This document shows, one piece after another, positions 34,369 to 48,100 of a stretch of DNA of 64,000 nt. The notes under the pieces were generated by a model. That model saw only the letters and a program-made list of their open reading frames with translations. It was not told where the DNA came from and searched no databases. Positions within the stretch are counted from its first letter, which is position 1. Each line of letters starts with the position of its first letter. The DNA is taken from positions 2,433,001 through 2,497,000 of the forward strand of contig NC_065573.1 in assembly GCF_937616625.2 (NCBI RefSeq). Direction: 5' to 3'. The stretch comes from Mercurialis annua (Eukaryota > Streptophyta > Magnoliopsida > Malpighiales > Euphorbiaceae). A program made the position numbers and the translations under genes.

Positions 34369-34373
34369 GAAAC
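34369..34373. other. Target-site duplication (left copy) of solo LTR
   Basis: GAAAC here and GAAAC at 37281-37285 flank the solo LTR. Five base pairs is the normal target duplication for plant Ty3/gypsy and copia integrases. The sequence is an ordinary part of the satellite monomer (GGTGAAACGTTTGG). Confidence 0.9.
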
Positions 34374-37280
34374 TCTCACGACCTGAAATCACGAGCCGTG
34401 ACCGGCGCTAGGGAATGGGAATGGTAGTTCCAAAACCCGTAGCAAGCCTTTAAAAACACGTATAAATTTTTCGTAAAACATTCATTCCTAAAATTCAAAC
34501 GCCCATCCATAAACAAATCAAATTCATTAAAAGCTTCTTGAGTTTTGATGTGTACAAACGTTTGTTTCAAAACACAAAGCGTTCCATAGGAACTTTGGCC
34601 TTACCGTGCGATGTCCCACATCCTAGCACAGCCCATTCTCAAAACAAAGAAAACAATTTTATAGCGGAAGTCTCAAAACACTTTTACAATCAGAGTTATA
34701 TCATACACGAAAATCGTTTGACAAGCAAACATACATATGCTAGGACTCGATCCTACTACAGCACTATTGGTTGACTCCTTCTTCCTGTACATAAAGACTT
34801 CTGGAACTAGGGTAGAAGTCTGTCGTGTCATAGACCATACACCTGCAACATACACTGTTGGAGGGTCAGTCGAGACTGAGTGAGTTATACATTACATACC
34901 TTATTATCAAAATAGCATCGCGTTTTTAAAACGTTTTATGCAAACACAATTCTTTCATATACATATACTTTTACTCCATTACAAACTAGTTAATTCTCTA
35001 ATTCTTAAATCATACTCATTTTCATTTTACCTCACATAGACAACCAACCAAAGGTTCTAGCTGTGACATGATTAACAACAATATTCTCAACATCTATAAA
35101 GCTCATAATAACATGAACATCATATCAACAATTGTGATATCCATCTTTGTAATAATTCATCAAACCCTAGGTCTATAACCGGGAACACAACACTGGCTTA
35201 TAGCCTAGCCAAACTCTTTCTAGGCCACCTGACGGCTAACCCTTCTACTTCATTAGTAGGCTCGGCCCTTCTCCCTTCACCGACCATCGTTCAGGACTTA
35301 GCCCGGTGTCATGCGCATTGACATCTAACAAAATATTCTCCCATGTGCATATGTCTATATCAGCACATACTCACAGTTGCATATCACAATTCATCACCTC
35401 TCATATACATCATTACATAGTGGCATATCACCAACATAAATCTCAACCATTTAAGCACAACTAAATAACCATTTGGCCACAAAAACAAATCTCAAAACAA
35501 CTTCAACAACAAACACTTTAATGCATCATTTACCAAATCAAATGACTATCCAATAGCCATAAAGGCATATCATATTTCTAATTCGAACCATATACAAATC
35601 ACAAGTTGCATATACAAAGCAATACAAATAAGTCGTATACAAACGACACAAACCAATACAAACAATCCAAGTTAAAAAATACAATCCAAAACAATCTAAT
35701 CCAAACCAATCCAAACACTACACATTTGCGATGCTTTCAAGTACTATTCAAATAGTATATTAACATATATTTAATTACGATAATGCGAGTAAGTAAAATA
35801 TACTCACAACTTGCTTATCCAAATTTTTTGCTTATTATAGCGTAACCTCCCTGAGCTCCTTGTCCGCTAGTAGGTCGCCTTATCGGACCTAGGACATATA
35901 TCAAATGGATTTCAAGTGAGATTCTTACTCAACAACACATAGACTCGAAATTTAAACACGTTACATAACTTGTCATATTATCGACCACGTAGTCGACTAT
36001 GTTTGCTAATCGTAAAATAGTCTGACCTCAAAACAAAACTGACATTCATAAAGTTCATAATGTCCTCTACAAATTTCATTTAGGTCTCGAACTAATACTA
36101 GCACCCTAAGGTGTCGGAAACTATCCCTTAACTTATTAACTTGGGCTGTCCAGAAAATCAGAACTGTTAAGCGCGTCGTAATGTTCTGATCTGTTTGGGC
36201 CACTTAAAGGCCGAATCTGAGGAAACTTAAACCTAGACATATTTAGACGACACTCTTAAGTTTCTGTACCAACAAACGAAACTTAATTTGGAGCTATATA
36301 GCCTGAGATAAACTCCTCACAACAGAGTTGTTCTACAGCTCATTTTCTGCAACATTTCCAGCAACATCACAAACATCTCAAACACTCAAACTTGACTCCA
36401 ATGGACTCTAATTCAGTCCCAACAAACATGAATTAAGCCTAAATTTAACATTTAGACTTCATCTCCATCACCTAAGCTTAGGGCCGAATGCCTTTGACAT
36501 TTTTCAAATCAAAATTCCAATCACCACAATACTTAGCCTAAACAATTCATCTAACATCTTATGTTCATAAACATAACCTAAACCCATAGCTAATTTATCA
36601 ATCAAACACATCAATCCTCAACCTTAAAATTTCAGAATTACCTTTCCTCATGTGACTCTCCATGGAAGAATGCTTTCCTTACTCCAATTCACCATCAAAA
36701 GTCATGAATCAAGCTTATAAATACCTTAGAAGTATCAATTGCACAAGTCACCACACAATCACCCCAAACCGAATTTAAACTCTCAAAACTCTAACTTGAA
36801 ATGCCCAAACTTACCTCAAATTTAAGCTATAATCATGTAGAGGATCATTTCCTTGTTCCGTGGCCACAAGAATCACTCAATTTCGTTAAGAAACGAAAAA
36901 GATATGGTGAATTGAAGATTGGAAGGTTTTTGGATGAAGGAGCTACGGAATTTTGCTTCCTTGAGCAAATGAATGAAGATATCTATTCAAATACTTAAGG
37001 GCTAAGTTTTGGTTAAAGCCCACTTTGGCTCGATATGGTTAATTTACACGTAAACTCAAATTTCTAATTAACCGTTGCACTTAACTTTCGGAATTTCTTT
37101 TCCGATAAATCCTTATATATTATTAATAATGATAATTCCCATTTTAAATTATTATTATTTCTCGACATATCTTTAATAATTCTCATGTCGGTGTCCATTT
37201 CCCGACCTACTTGGTCCAAATTATGAAACTTTAGGACTCGTGGCATCATTTTCTTATTTCAAAATTTTGGGATTATTACA
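34374..37280 (-). mobile_element. Solo LTR of a third Ty3/gypsy-like family, minus strand
   Basis: A 2,907-bp insertion flanked by the 5-bp duplication GAAAC. On the minus strand it starts TGTAATAATCCC and ends GGTCGTGAGA. The last bases depart from the usual ACA; on the plus strand the first bases are TCTCACGACC instead of TGTCACGACC, a single change. A TATA-like site lies at 36716-36723. The ~100 bp at 34374-34475 match the inner end of the LTR at 5511 (both include GGCGCTAGGGAATGGGA and CCAAAACCCGTAGCAAGCC), but the rest does not align by eye and it lacks the palindrome cluster. There is no primer site or internal domain. Small open frames inside (65 codons at 36801-36998 plus, 78 at 34538-34774 plus) have no recognisable domain. 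Confidence 0.92.
36716..36723 (-). promoter_or_regulatory. Likely TATA box of the third LTR family
   Basis: The minus strand reads TATTTATA within GGTATTTATAAGC, about 560 bp from the LTR start. That is similar in place to the TATA-like sites of the other two LTRs. Evidence is the motif and its position only. Confidence 0.45.
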
Positions 37281-40093
37281 GAAACGTTTGGATTTGTTTT
37301 GTAACGTTTGTAAACGTTCGGCTTAAATCGCTAAAAAGGTGAAACGCTTGGATTTGTTTTGTAACGTTTGTAAATGTTTGGCTTAAATCGCTAAAGATGT
37401 GAAACGTTTGGATTTGTTTCGTAACGTTTGTAAATGTTTGGCTTAAATCGCTAAAAAGGTGAATCGTTTTGATTTCTTTATAATGTTTGTTAATGTTTGG
37501 CTTCAATCGCTTAAAAGGTGAAATGCTTGGATTTGTTTGATAACGTTTTAAACGTTTGGCTTAAAAATCGATAAAATGGGGAAATGTTTGGATTTGTTTC
37601 GTAACGTTTGTAAACGTTTGGCTAATGTTGCTAAAAGGTGAAATGATTGGTTTTGTTTCCTAACATTTGTAAACGTTCGGCTTAAATCACTAAAAAGGTG
37701 ACACGTTTGGATTTGTTTCGTAACGTTTGTAAACGTTTTGCTTAAATTGCTAAAAGGGTGAAACGCTTGGATTTGTTTCGTAACATTTGTAAACGTTTGG
37801 CTTAAATTACAAAAAAGGTGAAACTCTTGAATTTGTTTCGGAACGTTTATTAACGTTTGGCTTAAATTGTTAAAATGGTGAAACGCTTGGATTTGTTTCA
37901 TAACGTTTGCAAACGTTTGGCTTAAATTGCTAAAAAGGGGAAATACTTTGTTTTGTTTCGTAACGTTTGCAAGGGTTTGGATTGAATCGCTAAAAATGTG
38001 AAACGTTTGGATTTGTTTCTCAACGTTTTAAACGTTTGGTTTTATTTTGTAACGTTTGTAAACGTTTGGCATAAATCTCTAAAAAGGTGAAATGTTTGGA
38101 TTTGTTTCGTAACGTTTGTTAACGTTTGGCTTAAATTGCTAAAAAAGTGAAACGCTTGGATTTGTTTCGTAACGTTTGTAAACGTTTGGCCTAAATTGCT
38201 AGAAAGGTGAAACGCTTGGATTTGTTTCGTAAAGTTTGTAAACTTTTGGTTTAAATTGCTAAAAAGGTGAAACATTTTGATTTGTTTCGTAACCTTTGTA
38301 AATGTTTGGCCTAAATCGCTAAAAAGGTGAAACGTTTGGATTTGTTTCGCAACGTTTGTAAACATTTGCCTTAAATCGCTAAAAAGGTGAAACGTTTTGA
38401 TTTGTTTCGTAACGTTTGTAAACGTTTGGCTTCAATCGATTAAAAGGTGAAACGTTTGGATTTTTTCATAAGATTTGTAAACGTTTGGCATAAATTGCTA
38501 AAAAGGTGAAATGTTTGGATTTGTTTTGTAACGTATTAAACGTTTTTCTTAAATCGTTAAAATGGAGAAATTTTTGGATTTGTTTCGTAACGTTTGGCTT
38601 AAATTGCTAAAAAGGTGAAATGTTTGGTTTTGTTTCTTAATGTTTGTAAACGTTCGGCTTAAATTGCTAACAAGGTGAAACATTTGGATTTTTTTCGTAA
38701 TGTTTGTAAACGTTTGGCTTAAATTGCTTAAAAGGTAAAAAGCTTGGATTTATTTCGTAACATTTGTAAAAGTTTGGTTTAAATTGCTAAAAAGGTGAAA
38801 CACTTGGATTTTTTTCAGACCGTCTGTAAACGTTTGTCTTAAATTGCTAAAAAGGTGAAGCGATTGGTTTTGTTTGGTAACGTTTGTAAAAGTTTGGCTT
38901 AAATCGGTAAAAAGGTGAAACTTTTAGATTTGTTTCGTAACGTTTGTAAATGTTTGGCTTAAATTGCTAAAGATGTTAAACGTTTAAATTTGTTTCTTAA
39001 CATTTTTAACGTTTGATTTTAATTGCTAAAAAGAATAAACGCTTGGATTTGTTTCGTAACTTTTTTAAACGTTTTGCTTATATTGCTAAAAAGATGAAAC
39101 GCTTGGATTTGTTCGTAACATTTGTAAACGTTTGGCTTAAATGGCTAAAAAATTGAAACGTTTGGATTTGTTTCGTTACGTTTGTAAACGTTCGGCTTAA
39201 ATTGCTAAAAAGGTGAAACGTTTGGATTTGTTTTGTAACGTTTGTAAACGTCTGGCTTAAATCACTAAAAGGTGAAACGCATGGATTTTTTTTGTAATGT
39301 TTGTAAATGCTTGGTTTAAATCGCTAAAAAGGTAAAATGGTTGGATTTGTTTCGTAACGTTTATAAATGTTTGGCTTAATATCGCGAAAAAGGTGAAACT
39401 TTTGGATTTGTTTCGTAACGTTTGTAAACGTTTGGCTTCAATCGCTAAAAAGGTGAAACGTTTTGATTTGTTTCGTAACGTTTGTAAACGTTTAGTATAA
39501 ATCGCTAAAAAGGTGAAATGCTTGGATTTGTTTCGTAACGTTTTAAACGTTTGGCTTAAATCGCTAAAATGGGGAAATGTTCGGATTTTTTTCGTAACTT
39601 TTTTAAACGTTTGGCTTAAATTACTAAAAAGGTGAAATGTTTGGTATTTGTATATGTTCGGCTTAAATCGCTAAAAAAGTGACACGTTTGGATTTGTTTC
39701 GTAACGTTTGTAAACGTTCGGCTTAAATTGCTAAAACGGTGAAATGTTTGGATTTGTTTTGTAACGTTTGTAAGCTTAAATCACTAAAAAGGTGAAACCC
39801 TTTGATTTGTTTTGTAACGTTTGTAAATGTTTGGCTTAAATCGTTAAAAAGGTGAAACACTTAGATATATTTCGTAACGTTTGTAAATGTTTGACTTAAA
39901 TCGCTAAAAAGGTGAAACATTTGGATTTGTTTCGTAACGTTTGTAAACGTTTGGCTTCAATCGCTAAAAAGGCAAAACGTTTGGATTTGTTTCGTAACGT
40001 TTGTAAACTTTTGGCATAAATCGCTAAAAAGGTGAAATGTTTGGATTTGTTTTGTAACGTTTTAAACGTTTGGGTTAAATCGTCAAAATGGGG

Positions 40094-43000
40094 AAATGTT
40101 TGGATTTGTTTCGTAACGTTTTTAAACGTTTGGCTTAAATTGCTAAAAAGGTGAAATGTTTGGTTTTGTTTCTTAACATTTGTAAACGTTCGGCTTAAAT
40201 TGCTAAAAAGGGGAAAAGATTGGATTTGTTTCGTGACGTTTGTAAACGTTTCGCTTAAATTGCTTAATAGGTGAAAAGCTTGGATTTATTTCGTAACGTT
40301 TGTAAAACTTTGGTTAAATTTCTTTAAAGGTGAAACGCTTGGATTTGTTTCGGAACGTTTGTAAACGTTTGGCTTAAATTGCTAAAAAGGTGAAACGCTT
40401 TGATTTGTTTCTGAACGTTTGTAAACGTTTGGCTTAATTTGCTAAAAAGTTAAAACGCTTGGTTTTGTTTTGTATTGTTTGTAAACGTTTGGCTTAAATT
40501 GCTAAAAATGGGAAACATTTAGATTTGTTTTGTAACGTTTGTAAACGTTTGGCTCAAATTGCTAAAGATGTTAAACGTTTGGATTTGTTTCGTAACGTTT
40601 TTAACGTCTGGTTTTAATTGCTAAACAGATGAAACGCTTGGATTTGTTTCGTAACGTTTGTAAACGTTTTGCTTAAATTGCTAAAAAGATGAAACATTTG
40701 GATTTGTTTCGTAACGTTTGTAAACGTTTGGCTTTAATCGCTAAAAACGTAAAACGTTTGGATTTGTTTCGTAACGTTTGTAAACGTTCAGCTTAAATTG
40801 CTAAAAAGGTGAAACGTTTGGATTTGTTTTGTAACGTTTGTAAATGCTCGGTTTAAATTGCTAAGATGGTGAAATTCTTGGATTTGTTTTGTAACGTTTG
40901 TAAATTTTTGGCTTAAATAGCTAAAAAGGTGAAACGTTTGGATTTGTTTCGTAACGTTTGTAAATGTTTGGCTTAAATCGCTAAAAAGGTGAAGCATTTG
41001 GATTTGTTTCGTAACGTTTGTAAACGTTTGGCTTCAATCGCTAAAATGGTCAAACGTTTGGATTTGTTTCGTAACGTTTGTAAACGTTTGGCATAAATCG
41101 CTAAAAAGGTGAAATGTTTGGATTTGTTTCGTAACGTTTGTAAACGTTCGGCTTAAATAGTAAAAAGGTGACACGTTTGGATTTGTTTTGTAACGTTTGT
41201 AAACGTTTGGATTAAATTGTTAAAAACATGAAACGTTTGGATTTGTTTTGTAACGTTTGTAAGCTTAAATCGCTAAAAAGGTGAAACACTTGGATATGAT
41301 TTGTAATGTTTGTAATTGTTTGGCTTAAATCGCTAAAAAGGTGAAACTCTTGGATTTGTTTCGTAACGTTTGTAAATGTTTGGCTTAAATCGCTAAAAAG
41401 GTGAAACGTTTGGATTTGTTTCGTAACGTTTGTTAACGTTTGCCTTCAATCGCTAAAAAGGAGAAACGTTTGGATTTCTTTCATAACGTTTGTAAACGTT
41501 TGGCATAAATCACGAAAAAGGTGAAAATGTTTGGATTTCTTTCGTAACGTTTTAAACGTTTGGCTTAAATCGCTAAAATGGGGAAGTGTTTGGATTTGTT
41601 TCGTAACGTTTGTAAACGTTTGGCTTAAATTGCTATAAAGGTGAAATGTTTGGTTTTGTTTCGTAACATTTGTATACGTTTAGCTTAAATCACTAAAAAG
41701 GTGACACGTTTGGATTTGTTTCGTAACGTTTGTAAACGTTTTGCTTAAATTGCTAAAAAAGGTGAAACTCTTGGATTTGTTTCCTAACGTTTGTAAACGT
41801 TTGGCCTAAATTGCTAAAAAGGTGAGATGCTAGGATTTGTTTCGTAACGTTTGTAAACTTTTTGCTTAAATTGCTAAAAAGGTGAAACATTTGGATTTGT
41901 GTCATAACCTTTGTAAACGTTTGGCCTAAATTGCTAAAAAGGTAAAACGTTTGGATTTGTTTCGTAACGTTTGTAAACGTTTGGCTTAAATCGCTAAAAA
42001 GGTGAATCATTTGGATTTGTTTCAAAACGTTTGTAAACGTGTGGCTTCAATCGCTTAAAATGTGAAACGTTTGGATTTGTTTCGTAACGTTTGTAAATGT
42101 TTGGCTTAGATTGCTTAAAAGGTGAAAAGCTTGGATTTATTTCGTAACATTTGTAAGAGTTTCGCTTAAATTGCTAAAAAAGGGAAAAGCTTGGATTTGT
42201 TTCGGAACGTTTGTAAACGTTAGGGTAAATTTGCTAAAAAGGTAAAACGCTTAGATTTGTTTTGAACGTTTATTAATGTTTGGCTTAAATTGCTAAAAAG
42301 GTGAAACACTTGGATTTATTTCGTAACGTTTGTAAACGTTCGGCTTAAAACGCTAAAAAGGTGATATGTTTAGATTTGTTTCGTAATGTTTGTAAACGCT
42401 TGAAATAAGTCGCTGAAAAGGAGAAATGTTTGGATTTCTTTCGTAACGTTTGTAAACGTTTGGCATAAATCACTAAAAAGGTGAAATGTTTGGATTTGTT
42501 TCGTAACGTTTTTAAACGTTTGGCTTAAATTGCTAAAAAGGTGAAATGTTTGGTTTTGTTTCTTAACGTTTGTAAACGTTCGGCTTAAATTGCTAAAAAG
42601 GGGAAAAGTTTGGATTTGTTTCGTAACGTTTGTAAACGTTTCGCTTAAATTGCTTAATAGGTGAAAAGCTTGGATTTATTTCGTAACGTTTGTAAAACTT
42701 TGGTTAAATTTCTTTAAAGGTGAAACGCTTGGATTTGTTTCGGAACGTTTGTAAACGTTTGGCTTAAATTGCTAAAAAGGTGAAACGCTTTGATTTGTTT
42801 CTGAACGTTTGTAAACGTTTGGCTTAATTTGCTAAATAGTTAAAACGCTTGGTTTTGTTTTGTATTGTTTGTAAACGTTTGGCTTAAATTGCTAAAAATG
42901 GGAAACATTTAGATTTGTTTTGTAACGTTTGTAAACGTTTGGCTCAAATTGCTAAAGATGTTAAACGTTTGGATTTGTTTCGTAACGTTTTTAACGTCTG

Positions 43001-44925
43001 GTTTTAATTGCTAAAAAGATGAAACGCTTGGATTTGTTTCGTAACGTTTGTAAACGTTTTGCTTAAATTGCTAAAAAGATGAAACATTTGGATTTGTTTC
43101 GTAACGTTTGTAAACGTTTGGCTTTAATCGCTAAAAACGTAAAACGTTTGGATTTGTTTCGTAACGTTTGTAAACGTTCAGCTTAAATTGCTAAAAAGGT
43201 GAAACGTTTGGATTTGTTTTGTAACGTTTGTAAATGCTCGGTTTAAATTGCTAAGATGGTGAAATTCTTGGATTTGTTTTGTAACGTTTGTAATTTTTTG
43301 GCTTGAATCGCTAAAAAGGTGAAACGTTTGGATTTGTTTCGTGACGTTTGTAAATGTTTGGCTTAAATCGCTAAAAAGGTGAAGCATTTGGATTTGTTTC
43401 GTAACGTTTGTAAACGTTTGGCTTCAATCGCTAAAATGGTCAAACGTTTGGATTTGTTTCGTAACGTTTGTAAACGTTTGGCATAAATCGCTAAAAAGGT
43501 GAAATGTTTGGATTTGTTTCGTAACGTTTTAAACGTTTGGCATAAATTGATAAAAAGGTGAAATGTTTGGTTTTGTCTCGTAACGTTTGTAAACGTTCGG
43601 CTTAAATAGTAAAAAGGTGACACGTTTGGATTTGTTTTGTAACGTTTGTAAACGTTTGGATTAAATTGTTAAAAACATGAAACGTTTGGATTTGTTTTGT
43701 AACGTTTGTAAGCTTAAATCGCTAAAAAGGTGAAACACTTGGATATGATTTGTAATGTTTGTAATTGTTTGGCTTAAATCGCTAAAAAGGTGAAACTCTT
43801 GGATTTGTTTCGTAACGTTTGTAAATGTTTGGCTTAAATCGCTAAAAAGGTGAAACGTTTGGATTTGTTTCGTAACGTTTGTTAACGTTTGCCTTCAATC
43901 GCTAAAAAGGAGAAACGTTTGGATTTCTTTCATAACGTTTGTAAACGTTTGGCATAAATCACGAAAAAGGTGAAAATGTTTGGATTTCTTTCGTAACGTT
44001 TTAAACGTTTGGCTTAAATCGCTAAAATGGGGAAGTGTTTGGATTTGTTTCGTAACGTTTGTAAACGTTTGGTTTTGTTTCGTAACATTTGTATACGTTT
44101 AGCTTAAATCACTAAAAAGGTGACACGTTTGGATTTGTTTCTTAACGTTTGTAAACGTTTTGCTTAAATTGCTAAAAAAGGTGAAACTCTTGGATTTGTT
44201 TCCTAACGTTTGTAAACGTTTGGCCTAAATTGCTAAAAAGGTGAGATGCTAGGATTTGTTTCGTAACGTTTGTAAACTTTTTGCTTAAATTGCTAAAAAG
44301 GTGAAACATTTGGATTTGTGTCATAACCTTTGTAAACGTTTGGCCTAAATTGCTAAAAAGGTAAAACGTTTGGATTTGTTTCGTAACGTTTGTAAACGTT
44401 TGGCTTAAATCGCTAAAAAGGTGAATCATTTGGATTTGTTTCAAAACGTTTGTAAACGTGTGGCTTCAATCGCTTAAAATGTGAAACGTTTGGATTTGTT
44501 TCGTAACGTTTGTAAACGTTTGGCTTAGATTGCTTAAAAGGTGAAAAGCTTGGATTTATTTCGTAACATTTGTAAGAGTTTCGCTTAAATTGCTAAAAAA
44601 GGGAAAAGCTTGGATTTGTTTCGGAACGTTTGTAAACGTTAGGGTAAATTTGCTAAAAAGGTAAAACGCTTAGATTTGTTTTGAACGTTTATTAATGTTT
44701 GGCTTAAATTGCTAAAAAGGTGAAACACTTGGATTTATTTCGTAACGTTTGTAAACGTTCGGCTTAAAACGCTAAAAAGGTGATATGTTTAGATTTGTTT
44801 CGTAATGTTTGTAAACGCTTGAAATAAGTCGCTGAAAAGGAGAAACGTTTGGATTTCTTTCGTAACGTTTGTAAACGTTTGGCATAAATCACTAAAAAGG
44901 TGAAATATTTGGATTTGTTTCGTAA
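40094..44925 (+). repeat. Recent 2.4-kb tandem duplication within the satellite
   Basis: Copy 1 spans about 40094-42505 and copy 2 about 42506-44925. Private variants repeat in the same order: GGATATGATTTGTAATG (41292, 43742), GTGAAAATGTTTGG (41521, 43971), GAAATAAGTCGCTGAAAAGG (about 42403, 44821), TTGTGTCATAACC (41896, 44317). Copies look nearly identical, so this is among the youngest events in the window. Copy 2 has one extra monomer near 43520-43580 and lacks about 31 bp near 44070, one unit and one half unit. Confidence 0.88.
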
Positions 44926-45119
44926 CGTTTTAAACGTTTGACTTAAATCGCTAAAATTGGGAAATGTTTGGATTTGTTTCGTAACGTTTGTAAACGTTTG
45001 GCTTAAATTGCTAAAAAGGTGAAATGTTTGGTTTTGTTTCGTAACATTTGTATACGTTGGCTTAAATCGCTAAAAAGGTGACATGTTTGGATTTGTTTCG
45101 TAACGTTTGTAAACGTTTT

Positions 45120-48100
45120 GCTTAAATTGCTAAAAAGGTGAAACGCTTGGATTTGTATTATTACCTTGGTAAACGTTTTGGCTTAAATCGCTAAAAAGGT
45201 GGAACGTTTGGATTTATTTCGTAACGTTCGTAAACGTTTAGCTTCAATAGCTAAAAAGGTGAAACACTTGGTTTTGTTTCGTAACGTTTGTAAATGTTTG
45301 GCTTAAATTGCAAAAAAGGTGAAACGTTTAGATTTGTTTCGTAACGTTTGTAAACGCTTGGCTTAAATATCTAAAATGGTGAAACGTTTGGATTTGGTTC
45401 GTAAAGTTTTAAACGTTTGGCTTAAATCGCTAAAACGGGGAAACGTTTGAATTTGTTTCTTAACGTTTTAAACGTTTGGCTTAAATTGCTAAAATGGGGA
45501 AATGTTTGGACTTGTTTTGTAACATTTGTAAACGTTTGGCTTAAATTGCTAAAAAGGTGAAACATTTGGACTTGTTTCGTGACGTTTGTAAACGTTTGGC
45601 CTAAATCGCTAAAAAGGTGAAACGCTTTGATTTATTTCGTAACGTTTGTAAATGTTTTGCTTATATCGCTAAAAAGGTGAAACGCTTGGATTTGTTTTGT
45701 AACATTTGTAAATGTTTGGCCTAAATCGCTAATAAGGGGAAACGTTTGAATTTGTTTCATAACGTTTGTAAATGTTTGGCTTAAATAGCTAAAAAGGTGA
45801 AACGCTTGGATTTGTTTCGTAACGTTTGTAAACGTTTGGCTTAAATTGCTAAAAAGGGAAAACGCTTGGATTTTTTTCGTAACTTTTGTAAACGTTTGCA
45901 TTAAATCGCTAAAAAGGTGTAGCATTTGAATTTGTTTCACAACCTTTGTAAACGTTTGGCTTAAATTGCTAAAAAGGTGAAACGTTTGGATTTGTTTCAT
46001 AACGTTTGTAAACGTTTCGCTTAAATCGCTAAAAAGGGGAAACATTTGAATTCGTTTCATAAACGTTTGTAAACGTTTTGCTTCAATCGCTAAAAAGGGG
46101 AAACATTTGGATTTGTTTCGTTACATTTGTAAAAGTTTGGCATAAATCGCTAAAAAGGTGAAATGTTTAGATTTGTTTTGTAACGTTTTAGATGTTTGGC
46201 TTAAATCGCTAAAATAGGGAAATGTTTGGATTTGTTTCATAACGTTTGTAAAAGTTTGGCTTGAATTGCTAAAAAGGTGGAATGTTTGGTTTTGTTTCGT
46301 AACGTTTGGCAACACTTGAATTTGTTTTGGAACGTTTGTAAACGTTTGGCTTAAATTGCTAAAAAGGTGAAACGCTTGGATTTGTTTCATAAAGTTTGTA
46401 AAAGTTTGGCATATCTTGCTAAAAAGATGAAACGCTTGGTTTTGTTTCGTAACGTTTGTAAGGGTTTGGCTTAAATCGCTAAAACTGTGAAACGTTTGGA
46501 TTTGTTTCCCAACGTTTTAAACGTTTGGTTTTGTTTCATAACGTATGTAAACGTTTGGCTGAAATCTCTAAAAAGGTGAAACGTTTAGATTTGTTTCGTA
46601 ACGTTTGTAAACTTTTGGCTTAAATTGCTAAAAAGTTGAAACATTTGGATTTGTGTCATAGCCTTTGTAAACGTTTGGCCTAAATCGCTAAAAAGGTGAA
46701 ACGTTTGGATTTGTTTCGTAACGTTTGGTTTAAATCGCTAAAAAGGTGAATCATTTGGATTTGTTTCAAAACGTTTGTAAACGTTTGGCTTCAATCGCTT
46801 AAAAGGGGAAACGTTTGGATTTGTTTCGTAACGTTTGTAAACGTTTGGCTTAGATTGCTTAAAAGGTGAAAAGCTTGGATTTATTTCGTAAGATTTGTAA
46901 AAGTTTCGCTTAAATTGCTAAAAAGGGGAAAAGCTTGGATTTGTTTCGGAACATTTGTAAACGTTAGGCTTAAATTGCTAAAATGGTAGAACGCTTAGAT
47001 TTGTTCTGAACGTTTATTAATGTTTGGCTTAAATTGCTAAAAAGGTGAAACACTTTGATTTATTTCGTAACGTTTGTAAACGTTCGGCTTAAAACGCTAA
47101 AAAGGTGAAATGTTTAGATTTGTTTCGTAATGTTTGTAAACGCTTGGCTTAAGTCGCTAAAAAGGAGAAACGTTTGGATTTCTTTCGTAACGTTTGTAAA
47201 CGTTTGGCATAAATCTCTAAAAAGGTGAAATGTTTGGATTTGTTTCGTAATGTTTTAAATGTTTGACTTAAATCGCTAAAATTGGGAAATGTTTGGATTT
47301 GTTTCGTAACGTTTGTAAACGTTTGGCTTAAATTGCTAAAAAGGTGAAAAACGTTTGGATTTGTTTCGTAACGTTTTAAACGTTTGGTTAGTTTCGTAAC
47401 GTTTGTAAACGTTTGGCTTAAATCTCTAAAAAGGTGAAATGTTTGGATTTGCATAGTAAAATTTGTTAACGTTTGGCTTAAATTGCTAAAAAGGTGAAAC
47501 GCTTGGATTTTTTTTCTTAACGTTTGTAAATGTTTGGCCTAAATTGCTAAAAAGGTGAAACGCTTGGATTGGTTTCGTAACATTTGTAAACTTTTGAATT
47601 TGTTTCATAACCTTTGTATATGTTTGGCCTAAATCGCTAAAAAGGGGAAACGTTTGGATTTTTTCATAACATTTGTAAACGTTTGGCTTAAATTGCTAAA
47701 AAGGTGAAACATTTTGATTAGTTTCGTAACGTTTTTAAACGTTTGGCTTCAATCGCTTAAAAGGTGAAAAGCTTGGAATTGTTTAGTAACGTTTGTAAAC
47801 GTTTGACATAAATCGCTAAAAAGGTGAAATGTTTGGATTTGTTTTGTAACGTTTTAAACGTTTGACTTAAATCGTTAAAATGGGGAAATGTTTCGATTTG
47901 TTTCGTAACATTTTTAAACGTTTGGCATAAATTGCTAAAAAGGTGAAATGTTTGGTTTTGTTTCTGAACGTTTGTAAACGTTCGGCTTAAATTGCTAAAA
48001 AGTTGAAAAGTTTAGATTTGTTTCGTAACGTTTGTAAACGTTTGGCTTAAATTGCTTAAAAGGTGAAAAGTTTGGATTTATTTTATAATGTTTGTAAAAG

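Larger units (their letters stand above)
25773..34373 (+). repeat. 60-bp satellite array, block 3
   Basis: About 143 monomers in the same orientation. 25773 to about 26900 continues the array interrupted by the solo LTR and matches 39661-40800. 27443 to about 30300 is a run of three ~1-kb higher-order units. From about 31700 to 34373 it parallels 17940-20780. Odd spots include a 20-bp partial duplication at 31441-31480 (GGATTTGTTTCGTAACGTTT twice) and a collapsed monomer near 32830 (GGCCACTTTTGTAAAC). It ends at a clean LTR insertion whose GAAAC target is satellite sequence. No gene seen; ORF-like stretches follow the 20-codon period. Confidence 0.95.

Noticed and set aside
36801..36998. 65-codon plus-strand frame in the third LTR
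   Set aside because: Single isolated frame antisense to the LTR with no recognisable motif. It could be a captured exon fragment, but I cannot support that from one copy.
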